Shown here: positions 38,004 through 45,731 of the stretch, one piece after another | Layout of the letters: each line of letters opens with the position of its first letter | How positions within the stretch are numbered: position 1 is the first letter of the stretch | Notes under the pieces: generated by a model | Database searches by the model: none | The model's input: only the letters and a program-made list of their open reading frames with translations | What the model was told of the DNA's origin: nothing | Assembly (NCBI RefSeq): GCF_001428045.1 | Contig: NZ_LMSD01000012.1 | Location: 310,101-374,100 of the forward strand | Length of the DNA: 64,000 nucleotides | DNA from: Paenibacillus sp. Soil750 | GTDB lineage: Bacteria; Bacillota; Bacilli; Paenibacillales; NBRC-103111 | Reading direction: 5' to 3' | Position numbers and translations under genes: made by a program

Positions 38004-38912
38004 CTATAGCTGCTCATCCACCATGCGATTCGTTAACGCACCTAATTTTTCAATTTCAATCGTAACCACGTCGCCATGTTTCAAATAAACACGCTGATCT
38101 ACCGGCTTACCAAGCACAACACCCTCAGGCGTTCCTGTCAAAATAATATCACCAGGCGACAACGTCATATGCTGGGAAATATAGCTGACGATTTCATCAC
38201 AGTGGAAAATCATATCCGATGTATGCGAACTCTGTCTTGTCTCTCCATTTACCGTGCAAGTAATCGTTAACTGATTCGGATCACCGACTTCATCCGCCGT
38301 AACCAGATACGGACCAAGTGGACTGAATTTATCACAGGATTTCCCCAGCAGCCATTGTTGTGTACGCATTTGCAAATCACGCGCCGATAAATCATTCACA
38401 TTGCAATATCCAAACACATGGCTTAATGCCTGCTCCTTGGACACATATTTCGCCTGTTTTCCAATGACGATAACAAGCTCAGCTTCATAATCAACCTGAC
38501 TTGTGACACGATTCGGAAGCGGAATATCATCGTCAGGTGAGGCAATCGTATTATTGAACTTATTAAACAAAATCGGATACTGAGGAATTGCCGCATTCGT
38601 TTCTTCGGCGTGCTTACGATAGTTCAAGCCAACGCAGATGATTTTACCGGGATTGGTAACGCAAGGACCATAACTGACTTGAGATTCATCCAGAAGGTAA
38701 GGAGTTCCCGCTGTTGCCCCTTCAAGAACTCTTGCAATATAACGTTCAAGCCCAGGAATCACAGCTTCAGAGTTCGCAATGACGGACATGATATCCGTTG
38801 GAATCCCTTCCTCCGGGAACGCTTTCAATGCCATTGTTATATCAAATACATTGTTGTCTAACTTCACACCAAGATGACGACTACCGGAATGATCAATTGT
38901 GACTAGTTTCAA
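38004..38912 (-). CDS. Fumarylacetoacetate hydrolase-family protein
   Basis: A 302-residue enzyme of the FAH fold. Landmarks are KIICVGLNYRKHAEE, the metal ligands in VDYEAELVIVIGK and VNDLSARDLQ, then GKSCDKFSPLGPYLV and SPGDIILTGTPEGV. Members hydrolyse carbon-carbon bonds in 2,4-diketo acids or isomerise them. A TTG at 38912 is inferred: AGAGAGG sits directly against an ATG three codons earlier, but 9 bases from this TTG, and the protein then starts MKLVTIDHSG as relatives do. The SDR and IclR genes upstream suggest a 2,4-diketo-3-deoxy sugar-acid hydrolase. Confidence 0.85.
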   Translation of the reverse strand: MKLVTIDHSGSRHLGVKLDNNVFDITMALKAFPEEGIPTDIMSVIANSEAVIPGLERYIARVLEGATAGTPYLLDESQVSYGPCVTNPGKIICVGLNYRKHAEETNAAIPQYPILFNKFNNTIASPDDDIPLPNRVTSQVDYEAELVIVIGKQAKYVSKEQALSHVFGYCNVNDLSARDLQMRTQQWLLGKSCDKFSPLGPYLVTADEVGDPNQLTITCTVNGETRQSSHTSDMIFHCDEIVSYISQHMTLSPGDIILTGTPEGVVLGKPVDQRVYLKHGDVVTIEIEKLGALTNRMVDEQL

Positions 38913-38958
38913 AGTTAACATCCTCTCTTTTCAAATAATTGGAAATTGGGTCCTTTAT

Positions 38959-39732
38959 TTACGCATTCTTACCGAACACAACGCCACCATCAACATACAA
39001 GGGAGAGCCCATCATGAATTTGGAATCATCGGATGCTAGGAATAAGGCAGCTTGCGCTACATCCTCTGGAGTTCCGAGCTCATTGCTAAGTTGTCTACTT
39101 TTCAGAGCGGCAATGGCAGCCTCAGGATCATCATAAGAGGTTTTCAAATAATTCTCAACAAAAGGTGTTAAAATCGTGCCAGGCAACAGGGCATTTACCC
39201 GAATTTGGTAGGGGGCATAATCGACCTGCATCGATTTCGTCAACGCCAGTACAGCACCTTTGGTAGCTGCATAGGAAGCACGTCTTGCTAACCCGATCTC
39301 CGCAATACAGGAGGACATGTTAATAATGGACCCACTATGCTTTTCCATCATATGGGGAATTACATATTTGGATGGCAAGAAAACGCCGCGAATATTCACA
39401 CGAATGACACGATCCCACTGGTCTGGCTCAAGCTCATGCAGGGCACCAACACCGCTAATTCCTGCATTATTAAATAGCACATCAATTCGTCCACACGCTT
39501 CGATTGCTCGGTCTACCATCGTTTTGACGGAATCTGGATCCGTTACATCGGCTTGCAAGAAGAGCGCTTCTCCACCGTTAGCTTGAATTTCGGAGGCTGT
39601 TTCTTCACCTTTGACCGCATCCAAATCATTGACGATCACGTGTGCTCCTTCTTTTCCAAAAAGAAGCGCTGTGCTTCTCCCGATACCTGATCCAGCACCT
39701 GTAATCAGAATTACTTTATTCAGTAATCTCAC
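38959..39732 (-). CDS. Short-chain dehydrogenase/reductase
   Basis: A 257-residue classical SDR. The NAD-binding TGAGSGIGRS, NNAG in VLFNNAGISGVG, the Ser in INMSSCIAE and the active-site YAATKGA are all intact, and the C-terminus ends in SPLYVDGGVVFG. It starts with GTG, AGAGGTGA lying 7 bases before it. It lies 46 bases before the FAH gene. The pair resembles 2-keto-3-deoxy-L-fuconate dehydrogenase plus the diketo-acid hydrolase of non-phosphorylative L-fucose/L-rhamnose routes; the substrate is inferred, not shown. Confidence 0.87.
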   Translation of the reverse strand: MRLLNKVILITGAGSGIGRSTALLFGKEGAHVIVNDLDAVKGEETASEIQANGGEALFLQADVTDPDSVKTMVDRAIEACGRIDVLFNNAGISGVGALHELEPDQWDRVIRVNIRGVFLPSKYVIPHMMEKHSGSIINMSSCIAEIGLARRASYAATKGAVLALTKSMQVDYAPYQIRVNALLPGTILTPFVENYLKTSYDDPEAAIAALKSRQLSNELGTPEDVAQAALFLASDDSKFMMGSPLYVDGGVVFGKNA

Positions 39733-39752
39733 TTGGCTTCACCTCTTAGTTT

Positions 39753-39796
39753 ATTATAGTAAACTCAGTTTATAAAATACCATAGACTAAGTCTAT
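39753..39796 (-). promoter_or_regulatory. Promoter of SDR-FAH operon with two palindromes
   Basis: On the minus strand a perfect minus-10 TATAAT lies at 39758-39753, without a good minus-35 (TGGTAT at best). Two palindromes flank it: AAACTCAGTTT (39761-39771), between the minus-10 and the minus-35 position, and ATAGACTAAGTCTAT (39782-39796), just upstream. A regulator, perhaps the IclR protein encoded next door, would be well placed here. Confidence 0.5.
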
Positions 39797-39819
39797 CATC
39801 AGCTATCTTTCGCGTCAAC

Positions 39820-39867
39820 GCAAAATAAACCAGATACAACCCGATACCCGCGGGTGTTAACTGGTTT
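39820..39867 (-). terminator. Probable terminator of the IclR gene
   Basis: AAACCAG (39827-39833) and CTGGTTT (39861-39867) enclose a further GC-rich stem (CCCG/CGGG). On the minus strand ATTTTG follows. Confidence 0.6.
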
Positions 39868-39889
39868 ACCTGAAACTTCGTCTTGGTGG

Positions 39890-40645
39890 CTATAGTGGCA
39901 CGGTTGCCGATAACGCCTGAGTGAGGATCTGAATCTCTTCCTTAGCTAGCTCTTGTTTCTGCGACCATTGATGTACGGGCATCGAGCAACTTACAGCCGC
40001 TATCCACTTACCGTTACGATCAACAACCGGCATAGCCATGCAGCAGAAGCCGAGCACGATCTCCTCTTGATCCACTGCAAAGCCTTGCTTTCTAATCATG
40101 CGAAGCTGTTTCAGCAGTTCTTCTCCGCTTTGAACAGTCTTCGGGGTAAAAGCATGATAGCTGCCTTCTTCGTACAAGGCAAGCACCTGTGCATCCTCCA
40201 AAGCAGAGAGCAATACTTTTCCCATCGCCGTCGCGTAAGCAAGCAAACGCATGCCAGGCTCAGAGATGAGACGAACTTGCGCTGGTGCCTCTTTTTTGGC
40301 CAAATACACAAGCTCACCTTTCTCCAATCTAGCCAACTGAAAGGTTTCGCCGAGTCGCTCCACGGAACGAGTAGCTTTCTCCTCAAATAATTTCACTAGC
40401 GACATGCCAGCGAAATATGCGTTGCCAATGACACCGAAAAAGGAGCCGAGCACATAGGTATCCCCTTTTTCTCTGATGACCCAATTCAACGTCTCCATCG
40501 TATGTAAAAGCGAAAACATCGTGCTCTTATTAATCCCCGTTGCAATGCTCAAGTCCATCAACCTTAGCCTAGAGGGCTGTTCCGCTACTAACTGGAGAAC
40601 ATCCTGTGCTCTTTCCAGTGCTGGGACCCAATATTTTCTTTCCAT
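39890..40645 (-). CDS. IclR-family transcriptional regulator
   Basis: A 251-residue regulator. An N-terminal winged helix (LRLMDLSIATGINKSTMFSL, then LNWVIREKGDTYVLG) precedes the IclR effector domain (about 75-250) with RLISEPGMRLLAYATAMGKV and AVDQEEIVLGFCCMAMPV. The ATG at 40645 follows GTGAGGT by 6 bases; an ATG two codons earlier would have no spacing. IclR proteins bind aromatic or sugar-acid effectors. Its position upstream of the SDR-FAH pair suggests it controls them. Confidence 0.9.
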   Translation of the reverse strand: MERKYWVPALERAQDVLQLVAEQPSRLRLMDLSIATGINKSTMFSLLHTMETLNWVIREKGDTYVLGSFFGVIGNAYFAGMSLVKLFEEKATRSVERLGETFQLARLEKGELVYLAKKEAPAQVRLISEPGMRLLAYATAMGKVLLSALEDAQVLALYEEGSYHAFTPKTVQSGEELLKQLRMIRKQGFAVDQEEIVLGFCCMAMPVVDRNGKWIAAVSCSMPVHQWSQKQELAKEEIQILTQALSATVPL

Positions 40646-40698
40646 GCGCATACCTCACTTAAACTTGACTGTCCATATCCGCTACAAATGATGCTGAA

Positions 40699-41412
40699 TT
40701 ACAGGAATTTGACCGTATCGCCTAGTCGAATTTGACCTGTTTGAACGACAGAAGCATAGACACCAAACTGCAGGTCAAAGCCTTCGTTTACTTTTTTGAG
40801 TACCGAAGGATCCTTATCCAGCGTATCTGGATCTATCGTGATCATCATGAATCGATCACAGAAGCTGTCTACCTGCAATTGTACTTCGCCTATAGCAATC
40901 TGTCGACCTATCCATTCTCCTTCGGAGCAGGCATGTTCATCTAACGCGACTACGAAATTGCCACGGAACCGTCGTTGATCCAAGTCCTTGCCGTGCAAAC
41001 TCTCGAGTTTTCTTAAGCTAGCATCTGTAATAAGAAGAATGCTGGCACCATCAACGGAGAGCAGATGTGGATGCTCTGGATGCTGCTCTTTTAATCGCGA
41101 CATGGTAAGGGGAGTCTTCGTTTGGGTTTGCATCTCTTTCAATAGTGCGTCATCCCAGCCGAATGTTCGCCCATCAGCAGCTGTTATATGGATATCTCCA
41201 TTGAGATAATTTGCTTGATAAGTCAACATGCTAGGCATATTTCGTGCCGTAACATATCGCCACCAGCCCGATTTGGATTCATCATAAAAGGCCCCAAACC
41301 GATCTCCTAGCATCCCATAGGCTTCAATTTGGCAAGATGTCAACCGCTCACCTGCGAATGACTTAATAGGATACCTATTGATTTCACTTATTTTACCAAT
41401 GGTTACTTGCAC
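40699..41412 (-). CDS. MOSC-domain protein (YiiM/mARC-like)
   Basis: A 237-residue protein. N-terminal EINRYPIKSFAGERLTSCQI is the MOSC N-terminal barrel; the MOSC core has RRFRGNFVVALDEHACSEGEWIG and VDSFCDRFMMITIDPDT, with the family Cys in DSFCDRF. MOSC proteins handle sulfur carried by the molybdenum cofactor or act in reductase complexes. A GTG start at 41412 is chosen because GGAGG lies 8 bases upstream, inside the longer reading frame. It is not obviously linked to the sugar genes. Confidence 0.85.
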   Translation of the reverse strand: MQVTIGKISEINRYPIKSFAGERLTSCQIEAYGMLGDRFGAFYDESKSGWWRYVTARNMPSMLTYQANYLNGDIHITAADGRTFGWDDALLKEMQTQTKTPLTMSRLKEQHPEHPHLLSVDGASILLITDASLRKLESLHGKDLDQRRFRGNFVVALDEHACSEGEWIGRQIAIGEVQLQVDSFCDRFMMITIDPDTLDKDPSVLKKVNEGFDLQFGVYASVVQTGQIRLGDTVKFL

Positions 41413-41555
41413 AGGTTGTTCCTCCATCATTCTTATATTCCGCGCACGCAACCATTTTATCATGTCGTACTCCGCAGAGCTAGGACGCCTGACGCAAGCG
41501 AAACTCAAGTAAGCATAGTGAGCTTCATATGTATAGAAATCCTCGCATTACCCCC

Positions 41556-41912
41556 TCAACATTTGCAAACCATCAACAAGTTGCCATCTGGATCTTTAAA
41601 ATTAAACCAATGTCCATGTTCGATACCTGTGACTATTTCAACATTGCTATCTATCATGAATTGGTAAGCCTTGTGTATATCATCTGTGTTAAAATGGAAT
41701 GCTGGATTTCTATAAGTAGCATCCACATGATATATTTTACTGTCCAAAATAAGATTTGACCCATTATTATCCAATGGTATACAACAAAGATGGTCAGCGA
41801 TAATATTAAATGTAGGCTCCAGTCCAAGAATGCCGCAATACCATTCTCTTGCGTCTCTAATGTTACTCACAGGAATAAAAATGCCTCCGACTTTACTTAA
41901 AATAACGCTCAC
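41556..41912 (-). CDS. VOC-superfamily (glyoxalase-like) protein
   Basis: A 118-residue single-module VOC protein: VGGIFIPVSNIRDAREWYCG, ILGLEP, then AFHFNTDDIHKAYQFM, and the C-terminal EHGHWFNFKDPDGNLLMVCK with the metal-binding Glu replaced or shifted. Members include glyoxalases, dioxygenases and drug-binding proteins. A GTG start at 41912 is used because GGAG lies 10 bases before it. Its role is not inferable. Confidence 0.8.
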   Translation of the reverse strand: MSVILSKVGGIFIPVSNIRDAREWYCGILGLEPTFNIIADHLCCIPLDNNGSNLILDSKIYHVDATYRNPAFHFNTDDIHKAYQFMIDSNVEIVTGIEHGHWFNFKDPDGNLLMVCKC

Positions 41913-42035
41913 ATTTTTCACACTCCATCATTATTAACATATTAATTTTTAAGATCTATTGTATCATACTATTTGGTAAAATAAGGGCGTTTTCTCGGTA
42001 TGGAGCATCGTATCGAACAAAAAAGTCTGCACATG

Positions 42036-42063
42036 AAAAAAGCCACACAGTTCGTGTGGCTTT
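42036..42063 (-). terminator. Terminator of coiled-coil protein gene
   Basis: AAAGCCACAC and GTGTGGCTTT form a perfect 10-bp stem with a 5-base loop and T run. Confidence 0.85.
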
Positions 42064-42080
42064 CTATATGCCGTCCTTGC

Positions 42081-44123
42081 TTAAATGCCTAAAAATTTGG
42101 CAAGCTTATCGAGCAAACGTTGTTGAGAAGACAACTGTATCGATATCGTGTCAAATCGATTGTCCAGTAATTCTTCATTTGAAGCTACTTGATTGTTAAC
42201 TGCCTCATCGATTAGCTCATTTAATTTCTGTGTATTGATAGCGTAATTATTACGCATTTCTTGCTCTAATTCTGTGATACTCTCCTTATGTTGCTTGCGC
42301 AATTCATAGGTCACTGCATGCATTTCATTTCTGAGATTTTGCTCTAAAACTTCAGTGATCTTGGGTTGAATGGTACAGAGTTCTTGCTCCATCTTCGAGA
42401 TACTTTCTTGAAGTTGATTCCTTAACTCACTCGTCGTTGCCTGCATGTCGCCCCTGAGATTTTGTTCCAGAGCTTCTGTCAACTTGGGCTGAATCGTAGT
42501 GAGCTCTTGGAGCTCCTGTTCCAATCTGGCGATACTTTCTTGAAGTTGATTCCTTAACTCACTCGTCGTTGCCTGCATGTCACCTCTGAGATTCTGTTCC
42601 AGGGCTTCTGTCGACTTGGACTGAACAGTAGTGATCTCTTGGAGTTCTTGTTCCAATCTGGCGATACTTTCTTGGAGTTGATTCTCTATCTCACTTGTTG
42701 TGGCCTGAATGTCACCTCTGAGATTCTGTTCCAGGGCTTCTGTCGACTTGGACTGAACTGTAGTGATCTCTTGGAGTTCTTGGATTTCTTGCTCCAACGT
42801 TGAGACACTTCCTTGAAGCTGCTTCTGTAACTCACTTGCCGATGCCAGTATTTCGTCTCTGAGATTTTGTTCCAAAGCTTCTCTCATCTTGGGCTGAACG
42901 GTATAGAACTCTTGGAGTTCTTGTTCCAACGTCGAGACACTTTCTTGAAATTGTTTCTGCAACTCACTTGTCACTGCTTGCATTTCGCCTCTGAGATTAT
43001 GCTCCAAAGCTTCTCTCATCTTGGGCTGGACCGTATAGAACTCTTGGAGTTCTTGTTCCAACGTCGAGACACTTTCTTGTTGTTGCTTATGCAGCTCATT
43101 GGTTGAAGCAAGTATTTCTTCTCTGAGACTTTGCTCCAGAGCTTCTGTCGTCTTGAGCTGAACGGTATTGAGCTCTTGGAGCTCATCTTCTAACTTCGTG
43201 AAGCTTTCATGTTGTTGATCTTGCAGCTTCTTCGTTCCTGCAAGCATTTCACCTTTGAGATCGTGCTCCAGCGTTTCTATTATCTTAGGCTGAACGGTAT
43301 AGAGCACATGCTGTAGTTCATTAACCTGCTCTGAAACACTCTTATATAGTAGGTTGAGTACATCAATGTTAGCGGCAACTTCGTTGCTGTCGTCTTGTTC
43401 AATGACCTCAGCTACCTTGTAAGTAAAAATCTTGATGATATTACGCAGCTCTGCAACTTCTTCGGAAATGCCATTAAATTGAAGATTTAAGGATTCAGCT
43501 ATTTTTGTAAAACGTTCATCCTGATTAGCGTCCTTCGTGACTTCAATCATCTTTTCCATAAAAGTAAGAACAATATTACGAAGTTCTGCGACTTCATTCG
43601 TAAGCTCATCGAACAGAACGTTGACGTAATTTTTAGTTGGCGCGACTTGTCTAGCACTTGAAATAGATGATATACCAACCGTTTGACTGTCATCTACTTG
43701 TTCGTTTATACGCTTCGGGGTTTTATTGGCTTCTATTTTTTGTGTTAAAAACTGCATCAAGTTACGTAATTCCAAGATTTCATTACTTATATTCGGGTTA
43801 ACTTTGTTTTCTACAAGTTCTACGTTCATTTCCGGAACAGTCACAGATGAAGGAGTGACAGGGTTCTCTTCACCAATTGGCGTACGAATTCCTTTCTGGC
43901 TCAGTTCTTGCAAGTGTTCGTATATCATCTTATGTGATTTATTCGCATCTTTCATTTTTGCAATGATTCGAAAAACTTCAATAGCTTCTTCTGTGTATCT
44001 TAAGCTTCCTCCAACAGCGGTGGTCGGAAGAAAATCAGCAAATTGTTTGGACCATTCCACGACTGTTCCTTGCGTTTTTTTGACTAAACGTGCAATCTCA
44101 TTGACCTTATATGTCCTTTTCAT
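42081..44123 (-). CDS. RacA-like MerR-HTH protein with long coiled-coil repeats
   Basis: A 680-residue protein. Residues 1-75 form a MerR-type winged HTH (KVNEIARLVKKTQGTVVEW and the wing GGSLRYTEEAIEVFR, then KMIYEHLQEL). A spacer follows, with a repeating ELRNIV-type motif at about 118, 180, 226 and 269. About 277-628 contains eight tandem repeats of 42-47 residues of the form VQPKxxEALEQNLRGEMQA, then TSELxxQLQESVSxLEQELQE. All are helical and coiled-coil-like. RacA, which tethers the chromosome in sporulating Bacillus, has the same HTH-plus-coiled-coil plan but is only about 184 residues. There is no signal peptide or membrane segment. The function is inferred by architecture only. Confidence 0.75.
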   Translation of the reverse strand: MKRTYKVNEIARLVKKTQGTVVEWSKQFADFLPTTAVGGSLRYTEEAIEVFRIIAKMKDANKSHKMIYEHLQELSQKGIRTPIGEENPVTPSSVTVPEMNVELVENKVNPNISNEILELRNLMQFLTQKIEANKTPKRINEQVDDSQTVGISSISSARQVAPTKNYVNVLFDELTNEVAELRNIVLTFMEKMIEVTKDANQDERFTKIAESLNLQFNGISEEVAELRNIIKIFTYKVAEVIEQDDSNEVAANIDVLNLLYKSVSEQVNELQHVLYTVQPKIIETLEHDLKGEMLAGTKKLQDQQHESFTKLEDELQELNTVQLKTTEALEQSLREEILASTNELHKQQQESVSTLEQELQEFYTVQPKMREALEHNLRGEMQAVTSELQKQFQESVSTLEQELQEFYTVQPKMREALEQNLRDEILASASELQKQLQGSVSTLEQEIQELQEITTVQSKSTEALEQNLRGDIQATTSEIENQLQESIARLEQELQEITTVQSKSTEALEQNLRGDMQATTSELRNQLQESIARLEQELQELTTIQPKLTEALEQNLRGDMQATTSELRNQLQESISKMEQELCTIQPKITEVLEQNLRNEMHAVTYELRKQHKESITELEQEMRNNYAINTQKLNELIDEAVNNQVASNEELLDNRFDTISIQLSSQQRLLDKLAKFLGI
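42240..43295 (-). repeat. Tandem coiled-coil-encoding repeats (about 126-141 bp each)
   Basis: Eight in-frame DNA repeats encode the 42-47-residue units of the coiled-coil protein. Units 5 to 7 in protein order are nearly identical (for example LRGDMQATTSELRNQLQES recurs exactly twice), which points to recent duplication and possible copy-number change. Confidence 0.85.
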
Positions 44124-44231
44124 TGGTTAGCGATCATATCCTTTCTTCTTATATCCCGTAGGCTTAGGCATCTATAACAAGGTATTCAGGACCCTATGCA
44201 ATTGACAATGAAAGCGTCAAATAGTTAGCAA

Positions 44232-44265
44232 CGCAAAGAGGCTGTCCCATATGTAGGACAGCCTC
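44232..44265 (-). terminator. Terminator of the Zn dehydrogenase gene
   Basis: GAGGCTGTCC and GGACAGCCTC form a perfect 10-bp stem with an 8-base loop. TTTGC follows on the minus strand. Confidence 0.8.
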
Positions 44266-44282
44266 AAATTATAATAATGCAA

Positions 44283-45497
44283 TTACTTTACAAGTCCATG
44301 TGGATCAATGACGAACTTCCGAGACACACCACGATCAAATTCTTGATACGCTTGAGGTGCCTCGGCCAAGGAAATGAGAGTCGCATTGACCGCTTTGGCA
44401 ATCTGTGCTTTGCCACTAAGAATCGCCATCATCAGATCTCGGTTATATTTCATGACGGGTGTCTGTCCGGTAACAAATGTATGTGATTTGGCCCAGCCCA
44501 AACCAAAGCGAATTTTCAACGTCCCAATCTTAGAATCTTCATCTACTGCACCAGGGTCACCTGTGACATAAAGTCCCGGAATCCCCAAGCTGCCTCCTGC
44601 ACGCGTAACTTCCATGATGGAATTGAGCACGGTTGCTGGTGCTTCGCCATGTGCTTTGCCATGACCATGTGCTTCAAAACCTACGCAATCAATCGCTGAA
44701 TCCACTTCAGGCGATCCCAGAATCTGATCGATTTGCCCGGCTAGATCCGCATTCTCACGCAGGTTAACGGTTTCGCAGCCAAAGCTTTTCGCTTGTGCTA
44801 AGCGCTCTGCATTCAGGTCCCCAACAATGACAACTGCAGCTCCCAACAACTGTGCAGAGTGCGCAGCAGCAAGACCTACTGGACCTGCCCCAGCTACGTA
44901 TACGGTCGAGCCTGGACGAACGCCTGCGCTAACAGCGCCATGATAACCTGTTGGGAAAATATCAGAAAGCATCGTCAAATCTAGAATTTTCTCCATCGCT
45001 TTCTCTTTGTCCGGGAATTTCAGCAGCTGAAAATCGGCATAGGGAACCATCACATATTCGGATTGTCCGCCAACCCATCCACCCATATCTACATAGCCAT
45101 AGGCAGAGCCTGGACGATCTGGATTTACATTCAAGCAAACATTCGTATTCCGCTCTCTACAGCTACGGCATCGACCACAGGCAATATTAAAAGGTACGGA
45201 AACGAGGTCTCCCTTTTTAATAAACTCGACATCACGACCTACTTCAATGACTTCCCCCGTAATTTCATGACCTAGAATAAGCCCTGAGGGTGCGGTTGTA
45301 CGACCCCTTACCATATGTTGATCACTACCGCAAATGTTGGTCGTTACAACTTTAAGAATAACACCATGCTCACATTTTCTACCGATATTTAATGGATTAA
45401 CGCCTGGTCCATCTTTTAATACTAATTCTGGATAATCGGTGTCACGAATTTCGACACTTCCTGGTTTGCTGTAAACAACTGCTTTATTTCCTGCCAT
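44283..45497 (-). CDS. Glutathione-independent formaldehyde dehydrogenase-like Zn dehydrogenase
   Basis: A 404-residue medium-chain Zn dehydrogenase. The catalytic zinc motifs NICGSDQHMVRGR and LILGHEITGEV and the four-Cys structural site ACGRCRSCRERNTNVC are present. The insertions PGSAYGYVDMGGWVGGQSEYVMVPYAD and the cofactor loop VAGAGPVGLAAAHSAQLLGA match the formaldehyde dismutase/glutathione-independent formaldehyde dehydrogenase branch (fdhA-type). It would oxidise an aldehyde or polyol with tightly held NAD. A perfect cre box lies about 150 bases upstream, so catabolite repression is likely. Formaldehyde itself is not proven as substrate. Confidence 0.86.
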   Translation of the reverse strand: MAGNKAVVYSKPGSVEIRDTDYPELVLKDGPGVNPLNIGRKCEHGVILKVVTTNICGSDQHMVRGRTTAPSGLILGHEITGEVIEVGRDVEFIKKGDLVSVPFNIACGRCRSCRERNTNVCLNVNPDRPGSAYGYVDMGGWVGGQSEYVMVPYADFQLLKFPDKEKAMEKILDLTMLSDIFPTGYHGAVSAGVRPGSTVYVAGAGPVGLAAAHSAQLLGAAVVIVGDLNAERLAQAKSFGCETVNLRENADLAGQIDQILGSPEVDSAIDCVGFEAHGHGKAHGEAPATVLNSIMEVTRAGGSLGIPGLYVTGDPGAVDEDSKIGTLKIRFGLGWAKSHTFVTGQTPVMKYNRDLMMAILSGKAQIAKAVNATLISLAEAPQAYQEFDRGVSRKFVIDPHGLVK

Positions 45498-45643
45498 CTT
45501 CTCTTCTTCCCCTCACACAGTTATTATGCTGAGTTAGTCCCATTCATAAACAGTGTCTAAGATCGTAAAAGCTCGGAAGTAACGCAAACACAAGAATACT
45601 ATTCTCCTTTCACACCTATTATCCTGCCTGTACACCATGAAAA

Positions 45644-45657
45644 TGATAACGATTACA
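45644..45657 (-). promoter_or_regulatory. Perfect cre box (CcpA operator) upstream of the Zn dehydrogenase
   Basis: On the minus strand the sequence is TGTAATCGTTATCA, a perfect match to the cre consensus TGWAANCGNTNWCA. It lies about 147 bases before the dehydrogenase ATG and just downstream of the PL6 terminator. Confidence 0.7.
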
Positions 45658-45660
45658 AAA

Positions 45661-45702
45661 TAAATCAAGAACGCACAGCCAAGCTGTTGCGCTCTTGATT
45701 TA
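45661..45702 (-). terminator. Terminator of the PL6-like gene
   Basis: An 18-bp stem, AAATCAAGA-(A)-CGCACAGC paired with GCTGTTGCG-(C)-TCTTGATTT, has a 3-base loop. It lies 30 bases after the stop. Confidence 0.7.
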
Positions 45703-45731
45703 TAATCATCTCTATACGAACGATACCTTAC

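Noticed and set aside
42867-43106. Plus-strand open frame with repeated QSFSHLGL peptides
   Set aside because: It is the antisense shadow of the coiled-coil repeats.
44206-44219. cre-like TGAAAGCGTCAAAT
   Set aside because: Three mismatches to the consensus.
45636-45660. Fur-type box GATAATGATAATCATTATC-like
   Set aside because: The match is only about 14 of 19, whereas the same bases match the cre consensus exactly on the minus strand.
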